A stretch of 64,000 nucleotides of DNA from Serilophus lunatus (GCA_013399895.1 VXBA01003096.1:172054-236053); one strand, 5' to 3'; counted from the first letter of the stretch, positions 22,401-35,638 are shown. Translations and numbers: made by a program. The notes: generated by a model not told the origin, from the letters alone.

Positions 22401-24213
22401 AGTACTTTCTAGTTCCGTATTCAGGTCAAGAAATGAGTATGAACTAAGCAAAATGAAATAACCTTCAAAAAGAGGAGAAACATTTGTAAAGTTTTTTTAT
22501 CTCATTATAGTACACAAAATACTTTGAACCAGCATTGCAAGTAAAAGGAATGCAACAAATACAGGTTATTTGTTTTGGTTTTGTTTTACTGGACTTTTTT
22601 TTTTTTAAAGATACTCAATGTTTTAATTTTAATCCACATGTCAGACTCCAAACATTATTTGCAGGGGTACAGAGCATTGCAAAATTCAGGAGAGGTCAAT
22701 TCAGTTCAGGCCAAGACTATATCAACTATATATCAGCAAAGTATTTATATTTTGGTCAGAATGCAATCAATGCCTTCTATCTTTTTCTCATTCATTCTCC
22801 AATTCTCAATTAACTGAGTTGCTGTTTTTTCACATGGAAATATCTATGGAGTGAGTAGACTGAAGTCATAATAAAAGTCTGGAGTAAAATAGTAACTAAA
22901 TATCTTTTTAAAAGAACTTAAGAGCAAGACTTCCATCTTAAATTTTTATCTATATGAGTTTACATGTACTTAATGTTGTGAAACACTTTAAAAACATATT
23001 TCCCTTGGTTCTGGACCCAAGGTTGAGTGATTCTGCCTACAGTAATTTACATTCCATTGTCAAGGCAGCAAAACTGAATATGGATGTTCCTTTCCTTGTT
23101 AACTCACATTTTACATATTTTAGTTTGTCTTTTAAGTAAGTGTTTTTGGAAACTATTTTTTCCTTTGTCCTTTTGGATATCAGCATTGTCAGAAGTACTG
23201 TATAATAATTCACATAATGAATCCAGTTTGAAAAAATCTCGTGGTTATGAAGTGCTCCTGGAGAGAAAATTTTCCCTCTCTGAGTCCTGGTCCATGCTGT
23301 GGACCTGTCCTCTCCCTAATCCTGGCTCCTGTTCAGGGCTAGTTCATTGAAAATCCTTTGTTGGGGTCTATGCCTCACCCATCAACACAGCTCTGCAAGA
23401 CAAGCCTGGTGGCCCCTCTGTCTGTCTGCAGTGGGAAGCAGGTGTTGGCAGCTCACCCCATAAACCTCTGGAGAGACCTTGCTTTGTTTTCTGTCTTTAT
23501 GTGGGAAGAGTTTAGACTAACAAGCCACTTCATAAGACCCTGGCCAAATCCCCTTTCTAAAGGCTCACTACCGTCTGGTTCATAAACTCTAATGTATACC
23601 AGACCTGCTCTTACTTGATGCTATAAAAGAGAAATGGGGAAAAAACTCCAGCTCACTTTCAGTCATTGTACCAGTTATTTCTCATCTTTGGGCTGTTGTC
23701 AACGGAGATATAAGACCCTGGCAACATCCTTATTACACATTGACAGGTATTTTGATCACTGGTTGCAGTTCCTAGCCCAAATCCTTTCACTTCTGTCTTT
23801 TACTCACATGAAGTGGCAAAAAGTTTCACATGGTAGCAAGTGGAAGCTTTTCTGAGTAGGACAGAGGGAACAGTATCATTGCTGCAGAGAGGAGAAATGC
23901 AAACGCCCTTCCTGAACCTTTCCAGTCACAGCTAAGAGTCACAGGCTATTGACAGTAGCTGCAATTTCATATGTTTGTAAGACTAGGTCAATAGTTAAGG
24001 CTCCAGCCTAAAGACTGATGAAAACTCAGAGCCCAGCTGCCAGGCCCTTTTAATGAACGCACTTAGAGACTGAATGTTGGTCTGGTGGTAGCATGGCACA
24101 GTCATCTTATGAACAGAGGTGGTGCCCCATGATGGATGAAATGCAAGTCCCGTCACAAGCTTCAACTTGATAATTCACAGCAGTTGCTTCCCCACAATGC
24201 CACAGCTTGTGTG

Positions 24214-24570
24214 TCAGTTCCTTTGCAGTAGCTGTACAAAAGGGTTAAACGAACCATATTCTTTGCAGGGAAGTAGCTGAACTATACCTGCTTTCTGTGA
24301 TACCTGCGAAAACCCAGTGTTTCCTATACACTCCTTGAGCTGTGTGTATCCAGGGCACAAGGAGAGCTGACTAAGGATTTCGGGCTGGGCACCTTTTGCT
24401 CTCTGCTGGCAGCCTGCAGGAACAGCAGCATCTCTGCAGTCAGTATTCACCAGAGGATCCGATCTGAAACAGTGCCAGTTTATATTTCTGACCCAGCCAG
24501 CATAACACGCAAATGCGTTCTTTGCCTCTGTGTATGAGGTAAAGTTAACAAGTACGGTGAAAAGCACCAT
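24214..24570 (-). other. 118-aa ORF, strong start context, unknown
   Basis: The frame opens with ATG at 24570 in a strong vertebrate start context (A at -3, G at +4). It encodes 118 residues beginning with a short hydrophobic stretch (MVLFTVLV) and an N-glycosylation sequon (NFT). Seven cysteines are spread through the chain, and there is no membrane segment after the N-terminus. Cysteine-rich secreted proteins look like this, but the hydrophobic start is too short for a good signal peptide. I recognise no family motif. No TATA, polyadenylation signal or splice context close by supports transcription. Chance is the leading explanation. Confidence 0.12.
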
Positions 24571-26222
24571 CGTTGAGTGGCTATGTATATGTATGTCTGC
24601 CTTGTAATTTAATGTAAAATTTAATTAATGAATTGTAAGGGAAAAGTACTTTGGAAAATGCTGCCTGCATTAGAAGTAGCCCATTGGGAGGGACAAATTC
24701 CTCCTCAGAGAGGAATGATCTATCCCATATTATTTTTTCCATTCCTTTTTCCTTTTACTTTTTTTTATTTCTATTGTGAGTGAAAGTAAACATTGTCCAT
24801 CATCCTCTATTTATTGCAACTAATTCTCTCATCAACCCAATCATCAGCTAGAAACACCAGCAATTTTACATAGCAAATGCATTTCCTGAAAGAAAGATCT
24901 TGAGGTAAGGAGTATCTGTTAACATGTGACTACCCAAATATAAAAATTCAAAAAGAAATTGCCATGATGATGAAAGTAAAAGCCTAGAGTTTGTACTGAC
25001 AGATAAACACGAACAGGTGCAGGAATCACCTTTCCCACAGCTGTAGTTCAACACCTGGTGATGGGATGTGTGAACATAGCTACAACCTTCATCCTCCACC
25101 CCATAGTTTAGCTGCAGTTTCCGTGCAGGTCTGTAACTCCCAAACACCAGAAAACCATAAGAAGAGAGTGAGTTTAACATGGGAAGAAAATTGCAAACAG
25201 GGACGTTTAGTCATAAAGGAAATGAATCATTGGGGTAAGAAAAAACGTTGATCAGTCTTAGCAAGGGATATAGCCACATCAAAAACATGGTGCATTTGCT
25301 TGGCAGGAAAACTCTGAAAATACTGCATGTACAAACCAGAAAGTAAAGAGGCATTTCACTGAATTCACCTGGAGACTATGCTCTTCCTTCAACAGCTTCA
25401 CTGGGTACCTCACGCTGACTTCTGGTCAGATGATACATCCAACATTGTGTGACTTTGTCACCCCCACCATGTGTCAGCCTGTATTGTCTGCCAGGTGGGA
25501 GATAATGGTTCTGTGGTATGAAGCGGCTCTTATTACCTAGAGTGAGGCACTGCTTGGACATCAAAGTGGAATGGCAGGGCAAAATCACTTTCCTGTGGAT
25601 TCCTAGTCATGAAGTCTGGAAGACAACATTAGGCAGGACATCTAGTGCATATGGTGTCACCTACCTGTAAGGCAGATACCCCTGGCATAAATCAGAGGCA
25701 GACAGGTGATAAATTCATTCTGTTCTCTCTTCCGTGTGAAGATCTGCAGACCAAAAGAAATTTCTTCAGCAAAAATTCATACATTTGTACCTCGCTTCCT
25801 GCTGACAAAACAGTTCAGTAACAGATACGAAAACAGCTACACCACATAGGACAAGGAAATGAGGAAGGAGAAAAGGGCTGACTGTAAGAGTGGGAAAGTT
25901 TGCTTTTTCCCCAGTAAGGAAAGACAAGACTCAGCAGAGAAGTTTGAATGGTCTTACCCTCCCATGCTTTTCAACATTCAGGGTTTCAACACAAGACATT
26001 AACAGTCGGTAAGCAAAGCCAGTGCTCAGTTACAGTTTTCTAGAGGTATTTTACAGTGTATCGTGTATCTTATCCAGCCTCTGGCTGCTAGTCCCAAAGG
26101 TTGCAGGCCCCCTGGGGATAGTGTGTCACAGTGGCCAGTTTTCAAGCAAATGTTTTAGGTATCCTCATACTCCAAGTGTAATTAGGTGCTTATATCTGAA
26201 CATCTGGCTTTCAACTTAGGCA

Positions 26223-26648
26223 TTAACCATAGATTCTGTGTCCACAGCTGAACATCCTGAGGTAGTTGGTATGATCCTGAAGATGTTGCTTAGGCTGAAG
26301 ATATTGTGGGTTATCATACACAAGATGTGATTCAGTGGGAACCTCTAAGGACAGGGAACTTGAACTACTCAGGTCGCAGTCTTTGCTCCAGTCATATCCC
26401 CATCTGCTGTGATGATATACAGGTCCCAGGCCTCTGGCTGTGCTGTCCCTCTGTGCTGGGATTATTGAGGTAGAGAGGGTGGCCAGCTGAGAAATTACTG
26501 GGGATGACCACACCAAAATGGCAAAAGCTTTTGTTTGAAGTAGATGCTTGAGGTGGATGTTTTCTGTGTGCAGAGGCATCAACACACTATTCCCCATCAT
26601 GCCTTCACCTGTGGTCATGTTTTCCACATCTGTGGCTTGTTTGAACAT
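26223..26648 (-). other. 141-aa ORF from first ATG, unknown
   Basis: An uninterrupted frame from the ATG at 26648; it extends further upstream without an ATG, to 26669. It includes a five-serine run and the tyrosine-rich stretch HLVYDNPQYLQP, which contains an NPxY-like motif (DNPQY) of the kind bound by PTB domains in receptor tails. One short motif is not evidence of function. The surrounding DNA has no recognised repeat, and the ORF has no visible domain. It could be chance, a decayed coding exon, or part of an unrecognised repeat. Confidence 0.13.
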
Positions 26649-29600
26649 CTGAACACCATTGCATAGCAAACTCTACACCTCAAAATTGAGGGTTTTTTTT
26701 TCCCCTTGTGGTTTCTAAGATCCTCCTTTCATTTAATTTCATTGCTTCCCTGAAGCTATTAAAATATGTTTCAAGAAAAACTGTAGTAAAGAGTAAAGTT
26801 TTCCAGTTACAGCACCTGATTAACAAGGAAACAGGCAACTTTATCCTTCAAACACAGAGACATAGGTTTGTTCTTTAAAAACAGGCAGGTATTTTTGCAG
26901 TCCTGCCTGGCACACTGTCAAGGGTCTGTGCTTTCTGACAGTGAATGCACACCATGCTCTGAAGACTAGTGTCTGTGCATCACATCTGAGCCCTGAAAAT
27001 ATAGTATATGTCCCCATTATTGCTGTAACAGAACAGCATGAAACTAAACCAGAGAGCAAATAAAACAGCAATCAACATCCAGTATAAACCAAAAGCCATA
27101 CACTGAACATGCTAATTTTGACCATATTCTGTATTTCTAGTACTTGGGTCAGGACATTGTGTTGGTCAAAGATTGGGAAACACCAGGAAATATAGCCACT
27201 GCTAGAGCATGTGCAGAAAATTGGCAACGTCAGTGCTGTCAGATATGTTCTGTAGGGCAAATTAAGTAATACACCCTTTCAAGTAAATAGGTGAATTTGA
27301 CAGTGGCCCTCCAGTTATTTGCTATGGGTGCTTTTCCCTGTCTTTATGATGGCAAATTAAATTGTGCCTATTTCTTCTCCCACTTTCATTGGTGCTAAAT
27401 CCTTAACTACAGTGAGAAGGACCATAACCTGCTTCACTTCCTGTTGCTTCTTAGCCCAAGACATCCCTCAGGCACCATATCACAAAACACAAGGTGCCAA
27501 ATGAAGGAGTCATTACCATCCTTCACTGAATCTAAGCTCTGAAATAGCAGTAGGAATGGAGAAAAATGGAGAGGATACAGTTATCACAGTAATATCTCTT
27601 TTGGGACCTGATTCTTATGTCATTCTGTTACAGACTAGAAAGGCAGGCCCTTTGATAGGGAAAGTGAAGAGACATTGCCTTCAGCATAAGCATAAACCTT
27701 CTACTCGTGCAAGGAATCGGTACAGCTGAAGTGTTTACCAGTAGCAAATTGCTTACAGCATGTTGTTTTAAAAGACAGTCATTTTGTTGGAAAATTCAGA
27801 CTCAAGTTGTCAAATGAGTCTCTCTTGAAAAGAAAGAGGAGAACCAAAAAGGAAAGAACTAAGTAATAGTAAACCCCTTCGGGTCAGAAGTGCTCAATTT
27901 TTGCATTTGATGCTGTATCTCAGTAAAACCAATCCAATTTGATATTTCATCTAGGCAACATTAAACCAATCTTAAAAAACCTCCAAAAAACTAAAAAAAC
28001 CCAAACCTCTAACCAAAATTAAGCAAAAGAGTTAAACAATCTGACAATGAGAGAAAACTTTTCATTCCAGAATACAGGAAACATTAAAGCTTGAGCCAAA
28101 ACACATTTTTGCACTTCGTTCATTTCCCTTCAAAACTCAGACAAATTTAGTTTTGGTTTGTCCCAAATTAAATTTCTTTCCCCTCTAAAAAGTCCCTTAC
28201 TTACTGGCCTCAACTAATCAGAGTAGTTTCCTTTTAGTAGAAGGACCAAGTCATGTATTTTCTAGTCAGTTCTCAAGTGATAGTAGACAATGGCAAATAG
28301 AGAAGAGGGTCCTGCAGTACATTTTGAATCAGTCCATCTATGCCTGCAATATAATCCAAGGTGCCAGTAGACCACCCTCAAGCAGATTAAAACCAGTGTG
28401 CTCAGGGAGCTACTGAACAGGATTTTTATATTGAATAACATGGTTTGGTCGCACAGATGTTTCTTCTATTATATTAGTTTTAAATTTCTCTTTCCTTCTA
28501 TAACCTAGTGTTACAGTGTTGGTTCTCTCAGTAGTAATAACAGTCCCTATAGAAGAGATGACTCTCTCTGTACCTATTTTTTGGAAGTTATATTTTTGGC
28601 CACCTAGAAGTGGTTTTTCATCTCTAAAGTTGAAAGTTCATCTTGCTGCCAGTCTGCAATTCATTCAGTAACAACTGAACAAAGTTTCTGTAGTTGACCC
28701 ACTGCACTAGTACTTGAAAATGTGCAATGGAGAGAAAGACAATGATTTCATTTGAGGTCCACGGGCCTGACAGTTTCTATTTAACCTCAAATGATCCTAG
28801 AAACTGATGGAAATTTAGACAGATTGAGCAAAAAGCTATTTTCAGGGCACCAAACACGTGCAAAATTTGTTTGAAACTTTAGGGTGTTTCCTGTTTTACT
28901 TGAATGTGTTATCCCCTGGCCACTACAGAACAAGTAGAAATCTGAAGAAATCAGCTGTGTCTGACTTAGAGTACATAGAAAAGACTGCAGCTTAGTAATA
29001 CTTAATTAAATGAAGATGTGGTAGATTTTAATATGCACAATTATTTATACATCTTATCTCCACTTTACAGGAAAGAATTTAATTTTAACAATCAGTGTTT
29101 TTTGAACAAAATGGTCCGAAGCCTTTTTTGATATCCATGAAGCAGGGCTGAAACCTCTGTTTTTCTAAACTATGTATCATGCAGAGGCATTATTTTAGCC
29201 TGCCTATTATTATACATTCACCATACGCATCTTGAGTACCTTACCACATTTTTACTTTTGATATGTAGAAAACAAAACAGAAGAAGAGTTCAGGGAGCTA
29301 TACAAAATGCTTGAATGCAAGACTGGTGAGCACGGCGGGGGCCCCTCTGAGTTCATCTTGGGGGCTTTTTTTGTTCATAATCACTTCCTACTGTGCCTGC
29401 AGGAACTCTGTCAGCCAGTGCTGGGCAGCCGATGGATGAACAGGCACTGACTCTACTTCCTCTGGCATCCCCTTGGGATGGCAGGGTGTTCCCAGGATGC
29501 TCCATGGCAGCCAGTGGAGGGCGGGTCAGCTGTTTTGCACAAACTCCTGCCTGTGTCTGCCTCATTCACTCAGTGCCTCTGTCACCAGAAGCCTTTCATC

Positions 29601-30440
29601 ATTCCTGGTTTTGTCAACCTTCTGCAAGCAATTTGTGGGTGATGCTCAAGATAACAAGAAATGGAGAGGTTATACATTTTGAAACAGAGTGAACTGTGGT
29701 GCTGTCTAGCTCTCCTCTATCTCCTGGCGTGTGAAGAGAAGTGGATTTCTGCCAATACAAGATCTGACCAATGAGGTGACTTACATCTGTAGTTATCATA
29801 TTTACAGAGTGAGTTGCATTTAAATACCAGTCAGTTTTCCATACGAGTATCTCAGTGAGCTCAGATATGCAGGTATGCTGCAAAAATTATCCTAAACAGA
29901 TTTAAATGGGGTACTCAGCTGAGACCTGTGCAGATGATACTTAGCAGCTCTTTCCTACTGGTATCTGGTCTATCTAAATTTAAAATATCTCATCAAAACT
30001 ACAAATGATTGACTTCAGATGTTGTACTTTTGGTCTGCTGGGCCAAGCAGAGACAGCATTCTGCCACTAAATGGGCACTACTCTTCTGTATCTTTGTAGT
30101 GTGCCCATATGATATATAGCATTTATAAATGGGAGTATTCACTACATAACTTACAGAAATGCATTCATTTACCACAAACATCAATGTTTCCATGTTTCTC
30201 AGCTCATGAAAAGCAATGAATGTTCCAGATATTGGCTAGTTCCTGCCCTTGTTTCCCGAGGGGAAAAACAAGGGAGAAATCATCCAAATTGTGGGCGCTG
30301 TTAATGAAGGTCTCTATTTTGGAGGTTGTCACTTCAGATTCCCTTTGTAACCAGGAGAGATAACCAATACAGTCACCACAATTTTTTCTGAATAGGTTCA
30401 TCTGATCCTGAAATGACCATTGGCCTCTGCAAACTATTTA

Positions 30441-31040
30441 AGGGTGGATCAATGGGTTAAGACCGGTGGTACAGAGTTCAATAAGGCCAAGTTCCAGATC
30501 TTGCACTGGGGTTGCAACAACCCTATGCAGTGCTATAGGCTTGGGACAGAGTGTCTGGAAAGCTGCCTGGCAGAAAAGGACCTGGTGCTGCTGCTTGGCA
30601 ACACTGAACACGAGCTAGCTGTGTGCTCAGGTAGCCAAGAATGCCAGTTGCATTCTGACCTGTGTCAGAAACAGTGTGGCGAGCAGGACCAAGGCAATGA
30701 TTGTCCCCCTGTACTCGGCGCTGGTGAGGGCACACCTTGAAAGACATTGAGGTGCTAGAATGTGTCCAGAGAACAGCACTCGAGCTAGCGAAGGATCTGG
30801 AACACAAGTCCTATGAAGAGTGGCTGAGGGAGCTGGAATTGTTAGCTCATCGAAGAGGAGGCTCAGGGGAGACCTTATTGCTCTTTCCAACTGCTCAAAA
30901 AGAGGTTTTAGCCAGGTGGGGATCAGCATCTTCTCCCAGGCAACTAATGATAGGACAAGAGGGTGTAACTTCAAACTGTGCCAGAGAGGTTCAGGTTGGA
31001 TATTAGGAAGAACTTCTTGATGGAAAATGTTATCAAGCAT
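30441..31040 (+). pseudogene. CR1 ORF2 reverse-transcriptase C-terminus, frameshifted
   Basis: The C-terminal part of the CR1 ORF2 protein, which in intact elements supplies endonuclease and reverse transcriptase for target-primed insertion. Recognisable phrases are spread over all three plus-strand frames: EFNKAKFQILHWGCNNPM, LESCLAEKDL (frame of 30420); LECVQR and LEHKSYEEWLRELELL (frame of 30737); KRRLRGDLIAL, VGISIFSQATNDRTRGCNFKL (frame of 30820). At least two frameshifts therefore separate them, and stops follow downstream. The catalytic palm motifs lie upstream and are missing through truncation. The remnant cannot encode a working enzyme. The frame switches match the ordinary decay of an old insertion. 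Confidence 0.92.
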
Positions 31041-31215
31041 TGGAAGGAACTGCTCATGGAGGTGGAGGAATCACCATCCTTGGGAGTGTTCAGTGAATGA
31101 CTGGATGTGGCACTTAGTGCTACAATCTAGTTGACAAGGTGGTGGTTGGTCAAAGGTTGGACTTAATGATATTGCATGCCTTTTCCAACCTAAATGCTTC
31201 CATGACTCTAAATCT
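30441..31215 (+). mobile_element. CR1 LINE, 3' part (5'-truncated, plus strand)
   Basis: A CR1 non-LTR retrotransposon copy holding the last part of ORF2 and the 3' UTR. It ends in the usual 3' block ('ggttggacttaatgatattgcatgcc', then 'gactctaaatctgtgatt'). Like nearly all CR1 copies it is 5'-truncated. The left boundary is fuzzy, and the recognisable text begins near 30441. Confidence 0.93.
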
Positions 31216-33550
31216 GTGATTGCACTGGGTGGACCTGCCTTGTCTGGAAAGTGAGTCATGACAAGTAGTTCAAGCAGTAGACACACAAAATTGAGCAATA
31301 TGGTTCTTCTTCCTAATTCCTGCCTAGAAGCTTAGTTATTATTTAGATCAACATAATTAAACATGATGTACTTGGATACTGTTCTATGCATGTCTGAGGA
31401 AATGAGCCTTCATTTTTAACTTCATTCACAGGATAGGCCCACCATGAGACTGACTCACATATGTATATAAAGGTAATGCATCTGTGTAAAAATAGGTACA
31501 GGGTAAAGTTCTTATTTCACAGTGACTGCTTTTTCTTCTTGAGAAAACCAGTATGAATGTTGAGATTTTTAGATCATGTTGCTGTATTAGCTTTGTCCTA
31601 TGTGCTACAGATTTCATTTAAGAAAAGAGGAAAATGGCTTTATTTTGCTAATTTCTCAAACACTTGCTACAAATGTGTCAAAATCATTAAACTTCATTAC
31701 ATAGTTGGTGAAGAGAATCACTCGGTATGATCAGTACAAAAGTGCTTAGTGAATGCCAATTTTCTTATTCCTGTTTATTCAGAAAGTGCTCTATTGGTTT
31801 TGATTAACATATCCAAATGAGGAAAATAATAAGGAAAGCAAGAAAAAACATTAAATAAAACTGCAGCTGGTACCAATTTTGGAACCAGGGGAAATGCACA
31901 TCTGAACTTTGGGGAGCAATTCTTATTGAAACAAAACTTGCCCCTGAACTTTTCTGACCTGCCTCTAAATATCTTGTGATCCTTATAGCAATGCTTTATT
32001 TACCTGCTGAACCTATTGCAATATGTATTTTATTTTTGCCTGTGGTAAACCTGCTGGTATTCTCTGTCCTGTCTTCCATCTTGGTTATGATCTACAGATG
32101 TCAAATATCCCTTTGAGGCTCAGTAATTTGTGATAATGTTTCAAATTGGACCATTTTGACTTCTTTGTGAACTTTTCGATTTACCTTACAAATGCCAGGG
32201 TGTATGCTTTTCCCTAGTTTTGAGAGCATTAGAGTTCGTAAAAACTATGTGTGCGGGGTATTTTTTGGCATCTGATCATTGTTCTTTCTCATTTCTAGCT
32301 CCTTTTTTCTCCTCCTGACCTTTGTGATATGCAAATTTCACAGATTCACCGGGGAAATAAGCACAGCAAGACAGGAATGTAGTGGTGTCCTTGTGGATAC
32401 TCCTATACGAATTCAGTAGTTTTCATATCTGCTGGGTTTGCAGCAGTTTGGTTTTAGTGGCACAGTGCTTTCGGATCTTGACTCTTCCGTCACTGGGAAG
32501 CTAACTATCTCCATATGTTCAGGCACTTCCTGAGATGAAGCTAGGCAGTACTTGATCATGGATGAGAGTCTGACATCCAGCTCAATGAAGCTCTTTGTTT
32601 AAACCCCACTTATTGGTAGAGAACACCAAGCACCCCTTCCTTCTTATCAAGGAGGAGATTTAAATGCTCACAACATTTAGCATGACTGTTATGACTGTTA
32701 AAGGACCAACTGGAAATGGAAAAGCAACAGCGAGTTATTGGTCTCAGTAGTGTTAAAGCCAGTTGTGGTCCCCCACACAGGAAATGTCACATTTGATAAA
32801 AAACAAGTTTCAGACTAATAGAGTTGCCAAATTATTTGAAGTGATATGTTTCATATATGCATCTACCACCCTAAATCAGTGCCAGACAGATAAGAGAGGC
32901 ATAATTCTGAACACAGATGAGCTGTAAACAGACACTGAGGCTGGAAGGAGTGCTACAGCTGAGTTGCAGAGAGTTACACTATGTTTCCCACAGGTTACCA
33001 GAATTCAATATTAAAGAAGTAATAAAAATAGTGAGCTTACTTATTCCTTTTGGACAGAGCCAAGGAGTAGAGAGAGAGATATCTCTTGATCCACCCTACT
33101 ATAATGCCTAACACTGTATAGGCTGTCAATAATTTGTATTTCACCCACTAGATGAATAAAAAAAAGGAAATCTGACTCAGAGACATGTCATTGTGTCAAC
33201 AAACTTCAGTAGTAGTGCATTTCGTGTATGTCATGTCTGTGACTTAATCCAGTGTGCAATAAGCCAGTAAAAGTTAAAAATTCCTAATCACAGTGTGATA
33301 GAAAATAAAAAAATGTTCCAATAATAAGAGCAAAAACGGGTAGTGCACTCCAAAAAATAATTTTTATAATATTTATTACTCACAATTTTTTCCCCTAATT
33401 TTTCTTTCTGGTTAGTCCTTTTATCTTTCTGAGGTACAGGGAAGGTATTAAGGGATTCCTGGTTAACACAGGAATAGAATAGCTTTCTTTCATGACTATG
33501 GCATGTATGGAGCAATATTGCAGTGTGAAAGGCTGTACTATCAGTAGCTA
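31216..33550. other. AT-rich stretch, nothing recognised
   Basis: About 2.3 kb between two CR1 copies. ORFs are under 80 codons and without motifs. A short doubled phrase 'atgactgtt' occurs near 32682-32700. Confidence 0.55.
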
Positions 33551-33760
33551 GAATCACAGAGTCACAGAATGGTTGAGGTTGGAATGGACATCTGGAGATC
33601 TTCTGGTCCAGCATCCCTGCTCCAGCACAGCCACCTGGAGCCCACTGTCCAGGACCATGTCCAGATGGCTTCTGAATATTTGCAGGGATGGAATGCCCAC
33701 AGCCTGTGTGATCAACCTGTTCCAGTGCTACATCATTCTCACAGTGAAGGTCTTATCCTT
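33551..33760 (-). mobile_element. CR1 LINE 3' fragment, minus strand
   Basis: The plus strand reads 'gaatcacagagtcacagaat' (33551-33570) and 'ggttgaggttggaatggaca' (33571-33590). A 'gatcttctggtccagcatcc' block and 'atcaacctgttccagtgcta' (33711-33730) follow. This is the CR1 3' UTR and the very end of ORF2 in reverse. The fragment is 5'-truncated; the right edge is approximate. Confidence 0.88.
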
Positions 33761-35573
33761 GGATTTGAGGAGTAGTAGACTTAAAGGAACTAAGAAAAGA
33801 TAAAAGTACAATTATCCAGAAACTGCGTAACTGCCAAAAAAACCCCACTAAAAAACCAACCAAGCAACACACAAACAAACAAATCATCCCACATCTTTAA
33901 AGAACTTGCTAGAATGCAAGAAAATCACCATGGCCAGTGTATTCACATTTCAGTGGTTATGCAAGCCACACTTAAACAATTTTTACCAGTTTTTCTGCCA
34001 GTCTTGTGAAAACTCCAATGAACAAAGAAACATTTACAAGCTCCCTCGAGAGTCTCAACCTAATATCTTAAGGTAGTCTTTTTTGTCAGACTTTGACATT
34101 TTGAATGGAGACCTGGTATGGCATGATTTTTGTCATTAAAGTACAAGACAGGAAAATTAATCATGCAGAAGCTGTGTGAACTGAAGCATGCAGAAGCTGA
34201 TAACAAGACCTTTTCACCAAGTGAGCTGGCTGGTGCCAAATCTCATTGTCTCATATACAGGCACTTGCAGTTGGAGTTGCTTCCCTACATCTGTAGTTTG
34301 AAAAATGTATATCTTAGTGCTGGTAACTCCATTCTTGCATTTAGGAGGATAAAATATTTATGCTGGAGTCACCTGCTGCAATTGTTCTGAATGGGAATCA
34401 TAGGGCTTGTCCGAAGTCCCAAAAATATGGTTACATTACATCGTCTTTCCAAATTTTTGTGCATAAGGTAAGTTGTCAATATTTTCAATAGCTGCTTAGG
34501 AATTTGCTCAGAGCCTCTCCAGTGCTGAAGCAATACTGCACAGGTCCTGTCAGCTTCAGGGGATGCAGCAAAGGTCTGGCCTGATATCTTTATTTCAGAA
34601 CAGAGAACCCTTAACAGCAGAGTACAGAGGAAGCAAGATGAGCACTGCTCCTTTGTTCCTTGAGAGGTGTTCAGCAGCTGTATCACAAATGAAGTGACAT
34701 GCCCCAGTGTCCATCATGAAGGAGATGGGCAATCCATCAATCTTTATGTTTAATCTATGTCAAAATAAAGATCCCTTCTGTCATGTCTGTGACCCCCTCT
34801 TTGCAGGTTTGCATCTTGTGAATGCTGAGACTTCAGCCTTTGGGAAGATTCCAGGTGAAGGACATTTCACCTGTATTTCTGGCATACTGCTAAGGCAAAC
34901 TCATCCAAAATTATATAACTCATATGGTATGAAAAGAATATACTTTCAAAAACATGGTCAAAGCTACTCTGTGGTGGAAATGATAGGAGGGGAACAGAAT
35001 AATTGAACAGTATGTGGATTATGAAGGCATTTGACTGACGAATGGATGCTGTGGGTGATGTTAAGGGAAATGAATTATTTAGGATTAGGAGGCTGGGAAA
35101 ACACAAACAGATCCTGTATCAAATTCAGTTTTCATAAAGCAGCTTTTGTGGTTATATGCAGTTACCCCATTTGTCTTTTTCACCAGAAGCTGCTTGAGCA
35201 CTAAACTTTTTAGTGCTCTTTGCTTATACAGTTCTAGCCACCATGTCTACATCCAACTGTAAGGTCCAGGAGCACTTTGCCTCTGGGGTCCAGCTGTGTG
35301 GTGTGATGCCATGCTATCTCTCCTCACAGCTTGTTTTTTGGTAGCTATGGTAACCTGGGCAGTAAGCTCTGATGACAGAAGAAGAACAGAGAGGCCCATC
35401 TTTGTAGAATGCACACCCAAGTGCATCTGGTACTCTTTTTGGGACTCAGTCCAAACTGAGACCTTTGGGCAATACCAAAGCATAAACAGAAAATACAAAT
35501 AGGAAACTGCTGCGGTGCACTGTGCTGCAATCTGGCTATACTCTGGATGATTTATTAGTTATTTCTGAACCAA
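33761..35573. other. AT-rich stretch with one signal-peptide-like ORF
   Basis: No gene recognised. An A/C-rich low-complexity patch ('aaacaaacaaa' type) lies at 33832-33890. A phrase 'catgcagaagctg' is repeated 26 bases apart near 34163 and 34189. The ORF at 35311-35502 is listed separately. Confidence 0.5.
35311..35502 (+). other. 63-aa ORF with signal-peptide-like start, unknown
   Basis: From the ATG at 35311 the frame encodes MLSLLTACFLVAMVTWAVSS, then a charged stretch (DDRRRTERP) and a short tail with two nearby cysteines (VECTPKC). The start resembles a signal peptide with a possible cleavage after AVS. The total of 63 residues would suit a small secreted peptide. Against this, an acceptor-like 'ctctcctcacag' overlaps the start region, there is no known family match, and nothing else suggests a transcript. 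Low confidence. Confidence 0.13.
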
Positions 35574-35638
35574 CCTTCCTTCCTTCCTTCCTTCCTTCCT
35601 TCCTTCCTTGCTTCCTTCCTTCCTTCCTTCCTTCCTTC
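35574..35638. repeat. (TTCC)n microsatellite, left of gap
   Basis: Tetranucleotide TTCC units, one interrupted (ttgc at about 35609), running straight into the N block. Confidence 0.95.

Larger units (their letters stand above)
19417..30440. other. AT-rich desert with scattered small ORFs
   Basis: About 11 kb with no recognised gene or mobile element. An 18-A run lies at 21830-21847. Two minus-strand ORFs stand out for length or start context (24214-24570 and 26223-26648) and are listed separately. A slightly GC-richer patch at 29330-29640 has an acceptor-like 'cttcctactgtgcctgcag' at 29384-29402 and a 99-codon plus-strand frame, but nothing I can identify. An A-rich, C-interspersed stretch lies at 27970-28020. 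Confidence 0.5.
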
